Of a stretch of 5,746 nt of DNA, positions 1 to 5,746 are shown piece after piece (within the stretch, counting starts at the first letter, position 1; every line of letters begins with the position of its first letter). The notes beneath the pieces were generated by a model. The model was given only the letters and a program-made list of their open reading frames with translations. It did no database searches and had not been told where the DNA came from. A program made the position numbers and the translations under genes. The DNA lies in NCBI GenBank assembly GCA_001871685.1, contig MNVK01000110.1, positions 1 to 5,746 on the forward strand, given 5' to 3'. This DNA is from Nitrospirae bacterium CG1_02_44_142 (GTDB lineage: Bacteria > Nitrospirota > Thermodesulfovibrionia > Thermodesulfovibrionales > UBA1546).

Positions 1-1
1 T

Positions 2-376
2 TGGCTTATAAAGCTCAGATGGATCGGCATCCTCGGCGTGCTTGTCGGCACTCATGTAATAAGAGAAGTGGCATTCATGTCTTTCTCCCTCATCCCTGTT
101 TATATCATTCTTGGATTTGCGGCGTTATACAATCTTTATTTCAGGCGGGAATTAAAATTCCCGGCGGCAAACCTCAAAAAACTGGCCCTGTTTCAGATAT
201 TGCTGGACCAGATAACGCTGGCTGGGGCTGTTTACTTTTCCGGCGGCTGCGACAGCCCTTTTATTTATTTTTTCATCTTTCATATAGTGATAAGCGGCAT
301 AATCCTTCCGTGGAAATACACCTTTGCCTTTGGAGGCCTGGCAATTTTTTTTTCCTGCCCTTGTTATGGGGCTTAA
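2..376 (+). CDS. N-terminal membrane part of a diguanylate cyclase (5' partial, frameshifted)
   Basis: This frame is open from the left edge, so the true start lies outside the window; the GTG at 38 is only an internal codon. The translation is strongly hydrophobic, with about five membrane segments: around IGILGVLVGTHVI, SLIPVYIILGFAALYNLYF, FQILLDQITLAGAVYF, FIYFFIFHIVISGIILP and the start of a fifth at GGLAIFF. The pattern LRWIGILG, then LLD, then YFSGGCDSPF resembles the multi-helix input region of many bacterial membrane histidine kinases. After the T run at 345-353 the frame reads only SCPCYGA and stops at 374-376. The next frame continues the expected helix (PALVMGLKHIGLLPHY). I therefore read this as the front end of the GGDEF protein at 324-1688, not a separate gene. 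Removing one T would join them into a product of about 561 residues within the window. Confidence 0.75.
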   Translation, partial: WLIKLRWIGILGVLVGTHVIREVAFMSFSLIPVYIILGFAALYNLYFRRELKFPAANLKKLALFQILLDQITLAGAVYFSGGCDSPFIYFFIFHIVISGIILPWKYTFAFGGLAIFFSCPCYGA

Positions 377-1688
377 GCACATCGGGCTTCTGCCTCATTA
401 CGGCATCTTTAAAAATGAACCCATGATATTTGCAGACCTCACTGTTATGGCCTCTTACGGCATTGTCTTTATAAGCACAATATTTCTTACCGCATATTTT
501 GTCACCTACCTCAGCAGAAAGCTCTACCAGAAACACGAGGAAATAAGGCGTCTCTATGCCCTTTCGGAAAGGCTGCGCTCATCCATAAGACTAACGGAAG
601 TCATAGAAATCATTGAGAAAGAACTCTGCGGCTTTGCCAGCGCCTGCCACTGCACCTATATGCCTCTGGATAAGGAAAGGCGAGTGCTTGTTTTCAACAA
701 TAAATCCGCCTCTGGCGGAGAGGAAATCAATATCCCCCTCTTAGACAGAAACAGTTTTACAGAGGCGATAATGAAAGGCTGCGCCATGAGCATAGACCAG
801 CGGACGCTCACATCAGAATATGAGGCGTCTGTGCTGAAGGCCCTGGGAATTAAGCGGGCCCTCGCCCTTCCGATAATGGCTGCGTCCTTAAGGCCGTGCT
901 ATGAATACTTCAACTGCACTGACACTGAATGCGCCGCTTACGGCAAAGAAGCAGGCAGGTGCTGGCAGGTCGCATCCACACACTGCAAGGGCCGGGTAAT
1001 GAGAAACATCATTGAAAAGCTGGACGCATGCCTTGCCTGCGAACTTTTTACTCCTGTCGGGTTATATGTGCTGGACACCTCCAGGGAACACATGCCGCTT
1101 GAAGAATTTGATATAAATGCGTGCATGAGACTGCTTGACGCATCCGGGCTTGCAGTGTCCAATGCCCTGCTTTATGAAAAGACAATGGAACTCTCAAAAA
1201 CAGACGGGCTTACAGGGCTTAAAAACCACAGGGAGTTCAAGGAGGCGTTTAGCGCTGAAATTCTGAGGGCCAAAAGATACCAGAGGCCGGTCAGCCTCTT
1301 GATGATGGATATAGATTATTTCAAAAACTACAACGATGCGCACGGGCATCCGCAGGGAGACATTCTTCTTAAAAAACTTGCAGAGCTGATGAAGGAAAAT
1401 CTTAAGGACACGGATGTTGTAGCCAGATACGGCGGTGAGGAGTTTGCCATTCTGCTCCTTGAAACAGCCAAGGACCAGGCGGAGCAAATAGCGGAAAGGC
1501 TGAGGAACATGATAGAGTGGTGCAGGTTCCCCAAAGAAACAACCCAGCCTGACGGAAAACTCACCGTAAGCATAGGATTGGGCGCTTTCCCTGATGACGG
1601 AGACACCGCAGAGCAAGTGCTTCATGCGGCGGATGAGGCCTTGTATAAGGCTAAAGAGGCAGGCAGAAACAGAGTGGTGTCCGCATGA
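324..1688 (+). CDS. Diguanylate cyclase: membrane helix, GAF region with cysteine-rich CW insert, GGDEF domain
   Basis: Predicted to make c-di-GMP from two GTP at the inner membrane. Numbering is from the nominal TTG at 324, which is not the biological start, because the coding signal comes from the 2-376 frame through the T run. Residues about 40-63 form a membrane helix. A coiled linker follows (66-90), then a GAF-like region (about 90-285). Inside it, at 192-239, lies a cysteine-rich insert with C192, C198, C203, C213-W214, C221, C236 and C239. It interrupts the GAF fold between strand ALALPIMA and strand VGLYVLD. The GGDEF domain runs from about 291 to 454. It has DGLTGLKN, the metal-binding DID at 329-331, substrate-contacting N337, GHPQGD, and an intact GGEEF at 370-374, so catalysis is expected. 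The inhibitory I-site RxxD reads KDTD (361-364), with Lys for Arg. The HD-GYP gene follows on the same strand after 218 bases. The family call is firm; the ligand is unknown. Confidence 0.92.
   Translation: MPLEAWQFFFPALVMGLKHIGLLPHYGIFKNEPMIFADLTVMASYGIVFISTIFLTAYFVTYLSRKLYQKHEEIRRLYALSERLRSSIRLTEVIEIIEKELCGFASACHCTYMPLDKERRVLVFNNKSASGGEEINIPLLDRNSFTEAIMKGCAMSIDQRTLTSEYEASVLKALGIKRALALPIMAASLRPCYEYFNCTDTECAAYGKEAGRCWQVASTHCKGRVMRNIIEKLDACLACELFTPVGLYVLDTSREHMPLEEFDINACMRLLDASGLAVSNALLYEKTMELSKTDGLTGLKNHREFKEAFSAEILRAKRYQRPVSLLMMDIDYFKNYNDAHGHPQGDILLKKLAELMKENLKDTDVVARYGGEEFAILLLETAKDQAEQIAERLRNMIEWCRFPKETTQPDGKLTVSIGLGAFPDDGDTAEQVLHAADEALYKAKEAGRNRVVSA
345..353 (+). other. T9 homopolymer at the frame change in the GGDEF gene
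   Basis: Nine consecutive T lie exactly where coding moves from the frame used by 2-376 to the frame used by 324-1688. With eight T the product reads AIFFPALVMGLK without a break. It may be a sequencing or assembly error, a real disabling mutation, or a site where transcriptional slippage restores the frame. Confidence 0.8.
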
Positions 1689-1725
1689 AAAACAAAAAGA
1701 TTACTAAACAGCCATCAAAGAATTT

Positions 1726-1880
1726 GTCATCCCGGCTTGCCCAACCCCTCCTCGCTCCTCCCCTTAGTAAGGGGAGGATGGGTGGGGTTTCGCTCCTCCC
1801 CTTAGTAAGGGGAGGATGGGTGGGGTTAAGAAGGATTGCCGACAAGTCGGATACTCGACTCGCAACCAAGCGGCAATGAC
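1726..1880. repeat. MITE-like intergenic repeat element with imperfect terminal inverted repeats
   Basis: This element fills most of the spacer between the GGDEF and HD-GYP genes. Its ends, GTCATCCCGGCTTG (1726-1739) and CAAGCGGCAATGAC (1867-1880), are inverted copies matching at 11 of 14 positions. Inside are AACCCC (1743-1748), complementary to GGGGTT (1784-1789), two C/G-rich hairpins, and a right part with ATTGCCG (1835-1841) facing CGGCAAT (1871-1877) and a small CCGAC-AA-GTCGG stem (1839-1850). Ends in GTCATTGC and cores rich in CCCCTTA/TAAGGGG are, from memory, typical of short dispersed repeats in many bacterial genomes. No target-site duplication is obvious and there is no transposase, so mobility is not shown. 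It could affect mRNA stability or readthrough between the two genes. Confidence 0.6.
1753..1827. repeat. Two exact tandem copies of a 37-base hairpin unit
   Basis: Copy 1 (1753-1789) and copy 2 (1791-1827) are identical over 37 bases and separated by a single T, giving a 38-base period. Each begins CGCTCCTCCCC and ends GGGTGGGGTT. Each contains a near-perfect palindrome, TCCTCCCCTTA-G-TAAGGGGAGGA, at 1756-1778 and 1794-1816. It can form a stem of about ten base pairs with a tiny loop. No T tract follows either stem, so they are not typical intrinsic terminators. Exact identity suggests recent duplication. Confidence 0.9.
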
Positions 1881-1894
1881 AGCAACAAACAGCA

Positions 1895-1900
1895 AGAGGA
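1895..1900 (+). promoter_or_regulatory. Ribosome binding site fixing the TTG start of the HD-GYP gene
   Basis: AGAGGA lies six bases before the TTG at 1907, inside AAGAGGA. The frame is closed by a TGA at 1877-1879. No ATG or GTG lies between that stop and the first membrane helix, so TTG is the only plausible start. Confidence 0.7.
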
Positions 1901-1906
1901 ACTCTT

Positions 1907-4159
1907 TTGACTAATTTTTCCCGGAATCTGAGCCTGGATAAAAAATTCGCCCTGGCCATCACGACCTGCGTAATCCTGTCAATAGCCGTTCTCACAATCC
2001 TGATTGTCCGGCGCGAAGCCATACTTCTGGAAGCGGACAACAGAAAGAATGCCGAGGTCCTGGCAGCATCTATAAGCACAGCCCTTAAAGACAACATGCT
2101 CGGAGGCAGGCCTGAAGAAACAGTCCGGCTGCTTAAGGAGCTTTCAGGGATAAAAGACGTTGAAGAAATAGCTGTATTAAAACCCGATGGCGGTCCTGCC
2201 TTTGGCATGACGGCAACCGCACTAAAACTAAAAGAAGATGTGAAAGAGAGCCTTCTTAAAGGGCATGAAGCAGAGTTTTCAACGGCAGAGTCGCAGTATT
2301 TTATAAAACCATTAACAAACGAGCTGCAGTGCCGCTCCTGCCATGTTGACAACAAGCAGATAAGGGGCGCTGTTGTTGTAAAACTCTCCACAGCCGGAAT
2401 TTCAGCCAACATAATAAACCTCATGGAAAGGATGATAGGTTTCGGAATAAGCGCATCTATTATCATTTCTGCGCTGTTAATTATCCTGGCGCGGCGTATG
2501 CTGATTTCTCCCATAAAAGGGCTCACAGAGGCGGCAAGGCAGATTACAGCCGGCAACTTCGTATTATTCAACCAGAGAGGGACAGACTGCCATGAAATGC
2601 TTAATTGCGGGAAAAAAGAGTGCCCTTCCCACGGCGCTGAAGACATCCCATGCTGGCTTGAAAGCGAAACGCTCTGCGAGGGAAACATTACCGGCGACTT
2701 TGCCTTAAAATTGGGCGATTGTTATAAATGCAGGGTTTATAAGGAGCTGCACGGCGATGAACTCAGGCAGTTGATTGATAAATTCAACAAGATGAGCCTC
2801 ACCATGCAAAGGCATGAAACCGATATTAAAACCCATATAAACAATGTTGAATATGTCAATCAGGAATTAAAGAAGAGCAACACCAAGCTGAACACGCTTC
2901 TTGAGGCGTCCAGGCTCACGACCTCAACGCTTAAGCTCGACGAGATACTCTCATCCTCCCTCAAGATTATACTCAATGTAACAAACCTCAAGGCAGGGAT
3001 AATCCTTCTGCTTGAAGAAGACCTTGAGAAAAAATGCTATGAGTTTTTTGACTGCGACGCTTTTAACTGCCCCGCATATAAGGCGGCGTTAAACTGCTGG
3101 CGGCTGTCCGGCACCATGTGCCACAGCGGCGACGCCTCTGCCTGTCCGTTCGGCTCTACATCCATAAGCTGCTGGAAGAGCAGGCATATTCACACCCACT
3201 ACGCCGCTGCCGGAAATTTTGATGAAAAGGTTAATTCATGCAGTAACTGCGAGTTCTTCGCAAATGTTGTATTGATACCCAAAATGGTTGAGGGCTTTAA
3301 AGACGGCCGTTTTGTTGGCAAAAAACTGAGGCTGGACAGCACCACAATCCAGAAGGCGCTGGTTATGGGCCGGACCATGGTAGATTATTCAAGGGAAAAT
3401 CCATTCAATATACCTATAGATACGGCAACAGAGCTTGCAATACCTCTCAAGATGCAGGATGAGATGATAGGCATACTCTATCTGGCTTCAGGTGAATCCC
3501 TTCACTACGATAAAAGCGAGATTGAGTTTTTCCAGCTTCTGTCAGAGGTCGTATCCTCAGGGATATTAAACAGCAGGATATATTATGACATGGAGACCTC
3601 ATATCTGCAGACAGTCATGGCGCTTGCAAATGCGATTGAGGCAAAAGACCCTTATACAAAGGGACATACAGAGAGGGTGGCAAACCTGAGCAGTAAGATA
3701 GCAGGCTTCTTTAAGCTCAGCGAACAGGAAAAAGAACACCTCAACTTTGCAGCTCTTTTGCATGACATAGGGAAAATCGGCATCAACAGAGAAATCCTCT
3801 GGAAACACTGCAGCCTAAATGAATGTGAAGAGGAAGAGGTAAAAAGCCATCCGGACAAAGGCGTTCAGATACTGGAGCCCGTTCATTTTCTGAGGCCTGT
3901 CCTGCCTGTGATAAGGCACCATCATGAGAGGTTTGACGGCGGAGGCTATCCCCTCGGGCTAAAGGGCAAGGAGATTCCTTTTAAGGCCAGGATAATAAGC
4001 ATTGCGGACACGTGGGACGCTATGATTTCAGACAGGCCTTACAGAAGCGCCCTCCCGATAGAAGAAGCAAAAAACGAACTGAAAAAATATTCAGGGATTC
4101 AGTTTGACCCTGAGATTGTTGCCGCCTTTCTGAAGGTGCTTGAAGCGGAAGGGCAGTAG
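1907..4159 (+). CDS. Membrane HD-GYP c-di-GMP phosphodiesterase with haem-c-type sensor motif, HAMP, GAF and two CW inserts
   Basis: A 750-residue protein predicted to hydrolyse c-di-GMP in the cytoplasm in response to a periplasmic signal. Domains in order: membrane helix at about 14-34; periplasmic sensor at 35-176 with CRSCH (142-146), the CxxCH signature for covalent haem c; second helix at about 177-197; HAMP, whose halves ISPIKGLTEAARQITAGNF (200-218) and DELRQLIDKFNKM (284-296) are split by a CW insert (cysteines 228, 234, 239, 249, 257, 272, 275); coiled coil (about 305-335); GAF region (about 336-560) split by a larger CW insert (377-448); and HD-GYP at about 567-745. Catalytic residues appear intact: H587, H619-D620 in HDIGK, H648, H672-H673, and HHERFDGGGYP (672-682). 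The usual KPG after HDIGK is KHC (633-635), with another Cys at 640. It may be cotranscribed with the GGDEF gene, though 218 repeat-filled bases separate them. The enzyme call is firm; haem attachment and the ligand are inferred. Confidence 0.94.
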   Translation: MTNFSRNLSLDKKFALAITTCVILSIAVLTILIVRREAILLEADNRKNAEVLAASISTALKDNMLGGRPEETVRLLKELSGIKDVEEIAVLKPDGGPAFGMTATALKLKEDVKESLLKGHEAEFSTAESQYFIKPLTNELQCRSCHVDNKQIRGAVVVKLSTAGISANIINLMERMIGFGISASIIISALLIILARRMLISPIKGLTEAARQITAGNFVLFNQRGTDCHEMLNCGKKECPSHGAEDIPCWLESETLCEGNITGDFALKLGDCYKCRVYKELHGDELRQLIDKFNKMSLTMQRHETDIKTHINNVEYVNQELKKSNTKLNTLLEASRLTTSTLKLDEILSSSLKIILNVTNLKAGIILLLEEDLEKKCYEFFDCDAFNCPAYKAALNCWRLSGTMCHSGDASACPFGSTSISCWKSRHIHTHYAAAGNFDEKVNSCSNCEFFANVVLIPKMVEGFKDGRFVGKKLRLDSTTIQKALVMGRTMVDYSRENPFNIPIDTATELAIPLKMQDEMIGILYLASGESLHYDKSEIEFFQLLSEVVSSGILNSRIYYDMETSYLQTVMALANAIEAKDPYTKGHTERVANLSSKIAGFFKLSEQEKEHLNFAALLHDIGKIGINREILWKHCSLNECEEEEVKSHPDKGVQILEPVHFLRPVLPVIRHHHERFDGGGYPLGLKGKEIPFKARIISIADTWDAMISDRPYRSALPIEEAKNELKKYSGIQFDPEIVAAFLKVLEAEGQ

Positions 4160-4191
4160 AACAACAGACAAACCACCCCACCCCCCTGTGT

Positions 4192-4210
4192 CCCCCCTTA
4201 ATAAGGGGGG
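4192..4210. repeat. Hairpin CCCCCCTTA/TAAGGGGGG
   Basis: A perfect 19-base palindrome with a single central A: six C, TTA, A, TAA, six G. It begins 33 bases after the HD-GYP stop codon. It lacks a downstream T tract on either strand, so termination is possible but unproven. Confidence 0.7.
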
Positions 4211-4262
4211 AATTAAAGAGGGGTCAGGAGGGGAGTAAATACAACCTCACATGGCTTCCCAG

Positions 4263-4287
4263 CTCCCCTCCTATTTTAGGAGGGGAG
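4263..4287. terminator. Strong hairpin between convergent genes, possible two-way terminator
   Basis: CTCCCCTCCTA (4263-4273) and TAGGAGGGGAG (4277-4287) form a perfect 11-bp stem with a TTT loop. It lies 35 bases past the response regulator stop and about 104 bases past the HD-GYP stop. Position and stability fit a terminator serving either strand, but neither side has the U tract of a classical intrinsic terminator, so it may simply be part of the repeat. Confidence 0.4.
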
Positions 4288-4321
4288 GCCGAAGGTCGGG
4301 GTGGTAAGTTAGGAGCGGAGT

Positions 4322-5668
4322 TTACTCAATGCCGTAGGAGTTAATTTTTTCCCACAGGGTTTTTCTGCTTATGCCGAGCAGTTCAGCCGCCTTAGTCTTG
4401 TTCCCCTTTGCAGCCTTCAGCGTCCTGATTATATACTCCTTCTCCGCCTCTGAGGCAACAGATGAAAGAGACGGCTGTTTGCCGCTCTCCGTCTTATTAA
4501 TGATAAATGACGGCAGGGCGTCTTTCCCGACCACATCCGAGACCGCGAGGGTTGAGCATCTCTCTATGATGTTTTGAAGTTCTCTCACATTTCCCGGATA
4601 ATCATATTCAATAAGCGCATTAAGCGCATCCCTTGAAAAGCTGATGTTTTTTGACAGTTTATCTTTACACTTCTCTAACAACGAATTGATAAGAAGAGGA
4701 ATATCTTCCTTCCTGTCCCTTAACGCCGGAAGGATTATCGGTATCACATTAAGGCGGTAATAAAGGTCTTCCCTGAACCTTTTTTTCTTAATCTCATCTT
4801 CAAGGTTTTTATTTGTTGCCGCAATTATCCGGACGTCCGCATTTAAGGTTTCTGTCCCTCCGACCCTTTCAAAGGTTCTTTCCTGTATTACCCTTAAAAT
4901 CTTGGACTGCGTGGACAGGGGCAGGTCTGCAATCTCATCAAGAAAAATAGTGCCTTTATCGGCGAGTTCAAATCTGCCCGGCTTCCTTCTTATTGCGCCT
5001 GTGAAGGCGCCTTTTTCATGCCCGAAAAGTTCACTCTCTATCAGGCCCTCAGGCATTGCAGCGCAGTTCACCTTTATCAAAGGCTTGTCTTTTCGCTTGC
5101 TCTGATAGTGGATTGTAGTAGCTATAAGTTCCTTCCCCGTGCCGCTTTCTCCGAGTATGAGAATGGTTGAATCAGACCCTGAAACCCTTTCAATCAGGGA
5201 AAAAATCTTCTTCATCTCAGAGCCTTCTCCTATGATATTCGGAAAGCCGTAGCACCTGCCGAGGTCTTTTTTTAATCTGATATTTTCATTGCGGAGCTTT
5301 TTTACCTCAAGCGCCCTTTCAATAAGCAGCAGAAATTCATCCAGGGAAAAAGGTTTTGTTATGTAGTCAAACGCTCCGAGCCGCATTGCGTTGACGGCGT
5401 CCTTGATGGTGCCGAAGGCTGTCATTACAATTACCTGAGCGTCATTCATCTGTGTGATTTCTTCAAGGATGTTCAATCCGTCAATATCAGGCAGCCTGAC
5501 GTCCGTAACTACGACGTCGGCCCCGACCCGGTCGGGACTTTTTAGGGAACGCAAGGCCTCTGTCCCTGTTTCAAAGGACGTGACTTCATAGCCTGCGGTC
5601 CTCAGGGCGTCCTCAAGAGTAACCCTCATCAGCTTTTCGTCTTCAATTAATAGGACTGTTTCTTTCAT
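4322..5668 (-). CDS. NtrC-family sigma-54-dependent response regulator (REC-AAA+-Fis HTH)
   Basis: A 448-residue regulator, a normal length for the family, expected to activate transcription from sigma-54 promoters when phosphorylated. The receiver domain (about 4-118) has the acidic pair E9-D10, phosphoacceptor D56 in VVVTDVRLPD, T83 and K105 in DYITKPF. The AAA+ domain (about 144-365) has Walker A GESGTGKE (173-180), the sigma-54 contact loop GAFTGA (220-225), Walker B IFLDEI (241-246) and REDLYYRLNV. The C-terminal Fis-type helix-turn-helix covers about 407-446, with NKTKAAELLGISRKTLWEKI. All key residues are present. The ATG at 5668 overlaps the stop of the upstream kinase as ATGA, which fixes the start and implies translational coupling. 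There is only a weak AGGG two bases before it. I saw no -24/-12 promoter of the TGGCAC-N5-TTGC type in the window, so its target genes are unknown. It cannot be assigned to a named subfamily from sequence alone. Confidence 0.96.
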   Translation of the reverse strand: MKETVLLIEDEKLMRVTLEDALRTAGYEVTSFETGTEALRSLKSPDRVGADVVVTDVRLPDIDGLNILEEITQMNDAQVIVMTAFGTIKDAVNAMRLGAFDYITKPFSLDEFLLLIERALEVKKLRNENIRLKKDLGRCYGFPNIIGEGSEMKKIFSLIERVSGSDSTILILGESGTGKELIATTIHYQSKRKDKPLIKVNCAAMPEGLIESELFGHEKGAFTGAIRRKPGRFELADKGTIFLDEIADLPLSTQSKILRVIQERTFERVGGTETLNADVRIIAATNKNLEDEIKKKRFREDLYYRLNVIPIILPALRDRKEDIPLLINSLLEKCKDKLSKNISFSRDALNALIEYDYPGNVRELQNIIERCSTLAVSDVVGKDALPSFIINKTESGKQPSLSSVASEAEKEYIIRTLKAAKGNKTKAAELLGISRKTLWEKINSYGIE

Positions 5669-5746
5669 TGCCCTGCCGGAAAGCTCATTGCAAATGTGCT
5701 TCCTTTGCCGGCCTCGCTTTCAACGGAAATTTCTCCATTGTAGTTT
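5665..5746 (-). CDS. C-terminal end of a sensor histidine kinase (5' partial)
   Basis: Reading the - strand from the right edge gives 26 residues, NYNGEISVESEAGKGSTFAM followed by SFPAGQ, then a TGA at 5667-5665. This is the usual end of a histidine kinase ATP-binding (HATPase_c) domain: a G/E-(I/V)-x-V-E-S strand, the GKGSTF glycine box and a closing beta strand ending in FP. The stop overlaps the regulator ATG by four bases, so the two genes form an operon and are very probably a cognate pair. The sensor and phosphoacceptor domains lie outside the window, so the signal cannot be inferred. Confidence 0.88.
   Translation of the reverse strand, partial: NYNGEISVESEAGKGSTFAMSFPAGQ

Larger units (their letters stand above)
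4172..4305. repeat. Hairpin-rich repeat element between convergent genes
   Basis: The spacer from 4160 to 4321 between the convergent HD-GYP and response regulator genes is largely one element. ACCACCCC (4172-4179) faces GGGGTGGT (4298-4305) as outer arms and encloses the two hairpins listed separately. The design of C/G-rich outer arms around a CCCC-TTA/TAA-GGGG palindrome matches that of the 1726-1880 element, so they are probably members of one dispersed family, though the sequences are not identical. No coding potential is seen. Confidence 0.6.

Noticed and set aside
1..426. Open + strand frame at the left edge (141 codons)
   Set aside because: It is out of frame with the hydrophobic membrane-protein reading at 2-376, which fits a known protein type. 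This one has no coherent features.
961..980. TGGCAGGTCGCATCC as a sigma-54 promoter
   Set aside because: The second element does not match TTGC at the required spacing, and the site is inside coding sequence with conserved residues.
1685..1879. Small + strand open frame starting at ATG overlapping the GGDEF stop
   Set aside because: Most of its codons come from the hairpin repeat, giving a repetitive product of the LAPPLSKGRMGG kind. It has no convincing ribosome binding site, so it is probably not a gene.
1689..1906. Separate promoter for the HD-GYP gene
   Set aside because: TTGCCG and GATACT near 1836-1854 look like promoter boxes but are spaced far too closely. No other convincing pair was found, so none is annotated.
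1651..2688. Long open frame on the - strand (345 codons)
   Set aside because: It lies antisense to the ends of two clear genes and across the repeat. Its product is serine-rich without recognisable motifs. It is an overlap artefact.
5522..5536. CCCGAC/GTCGGG inverted repeat
   Set aside because: It lies inside the receiver domain coding sequence (SPDRVGAD) and follows from the codons there; no regulatory role is supported.

Overview
The window carries four genes in two convergent blocks, all of them signal-transduction genes. On the + strand is a membrane diguanylate cyclase (GGDEF), cut off at the left edge and split by a one-base shift in a run of nine T. It is followed by a membrane HD-GYP phosphodiesterase. 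On the - strand is a sigma-54-dependent NtrC-type response regulator, preceded by the last 26 codons of its probable partner histidine kinase, which runs off the right edge. There is no RNA gene, CRISPR array, phage gene or transposase.

The organism is probably an anaerobic or microaerophilic bacterium of the Nitrospirota or Desulfobacterota type. This is an inference. It rests on the density of multidomain c-di-GMP and two-component proteins, a periplasmic c-type haem motif in a sensor, cysteine-rich CW domains inside signalling proteins, frequent ATA and AGG codons, and GC-rich hairpin repeats between genes. No marker gene fixes the taxon.

Layout: 2-376 is the membrane part of the GGDEF protein. 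324-1688 holds its last membrane helices, GAF region and GGDEF domain in the next frame. 1689-1906 is a spacer filled mostly by a repeat element with two exact 37-base tandem copies. 1907-4159 is the HD-GYP gene, with a TTG start and a good ribosome binding site. 4160-4321 is a convergent spacer with a second hairpin element. 4322-5668 (-) is the response regulator. 5665-5746 (-) is the kinase tail, overlapping the regulator start by four bases.

The most interesting point is shared architecture. The GGDEF and HD-GYP proteins have opposite activities on c-di-GMP, yet both carry the same seven-cysteine CW domain. It occurs once in the GGDEF protein and twice in the HD-GYP protein. Two of the three copies have identical cysteine spacing. 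Each copy sits at a different point: the late hairpin of a GAF domain, the connector of a HAMP domain, and an early hairpin of another GAF domain. With the periplasmic CxxCH motif, this suggests a redox- or metal-responsive pair controlling c-di-GMP in both directions. That functional reading is inference.
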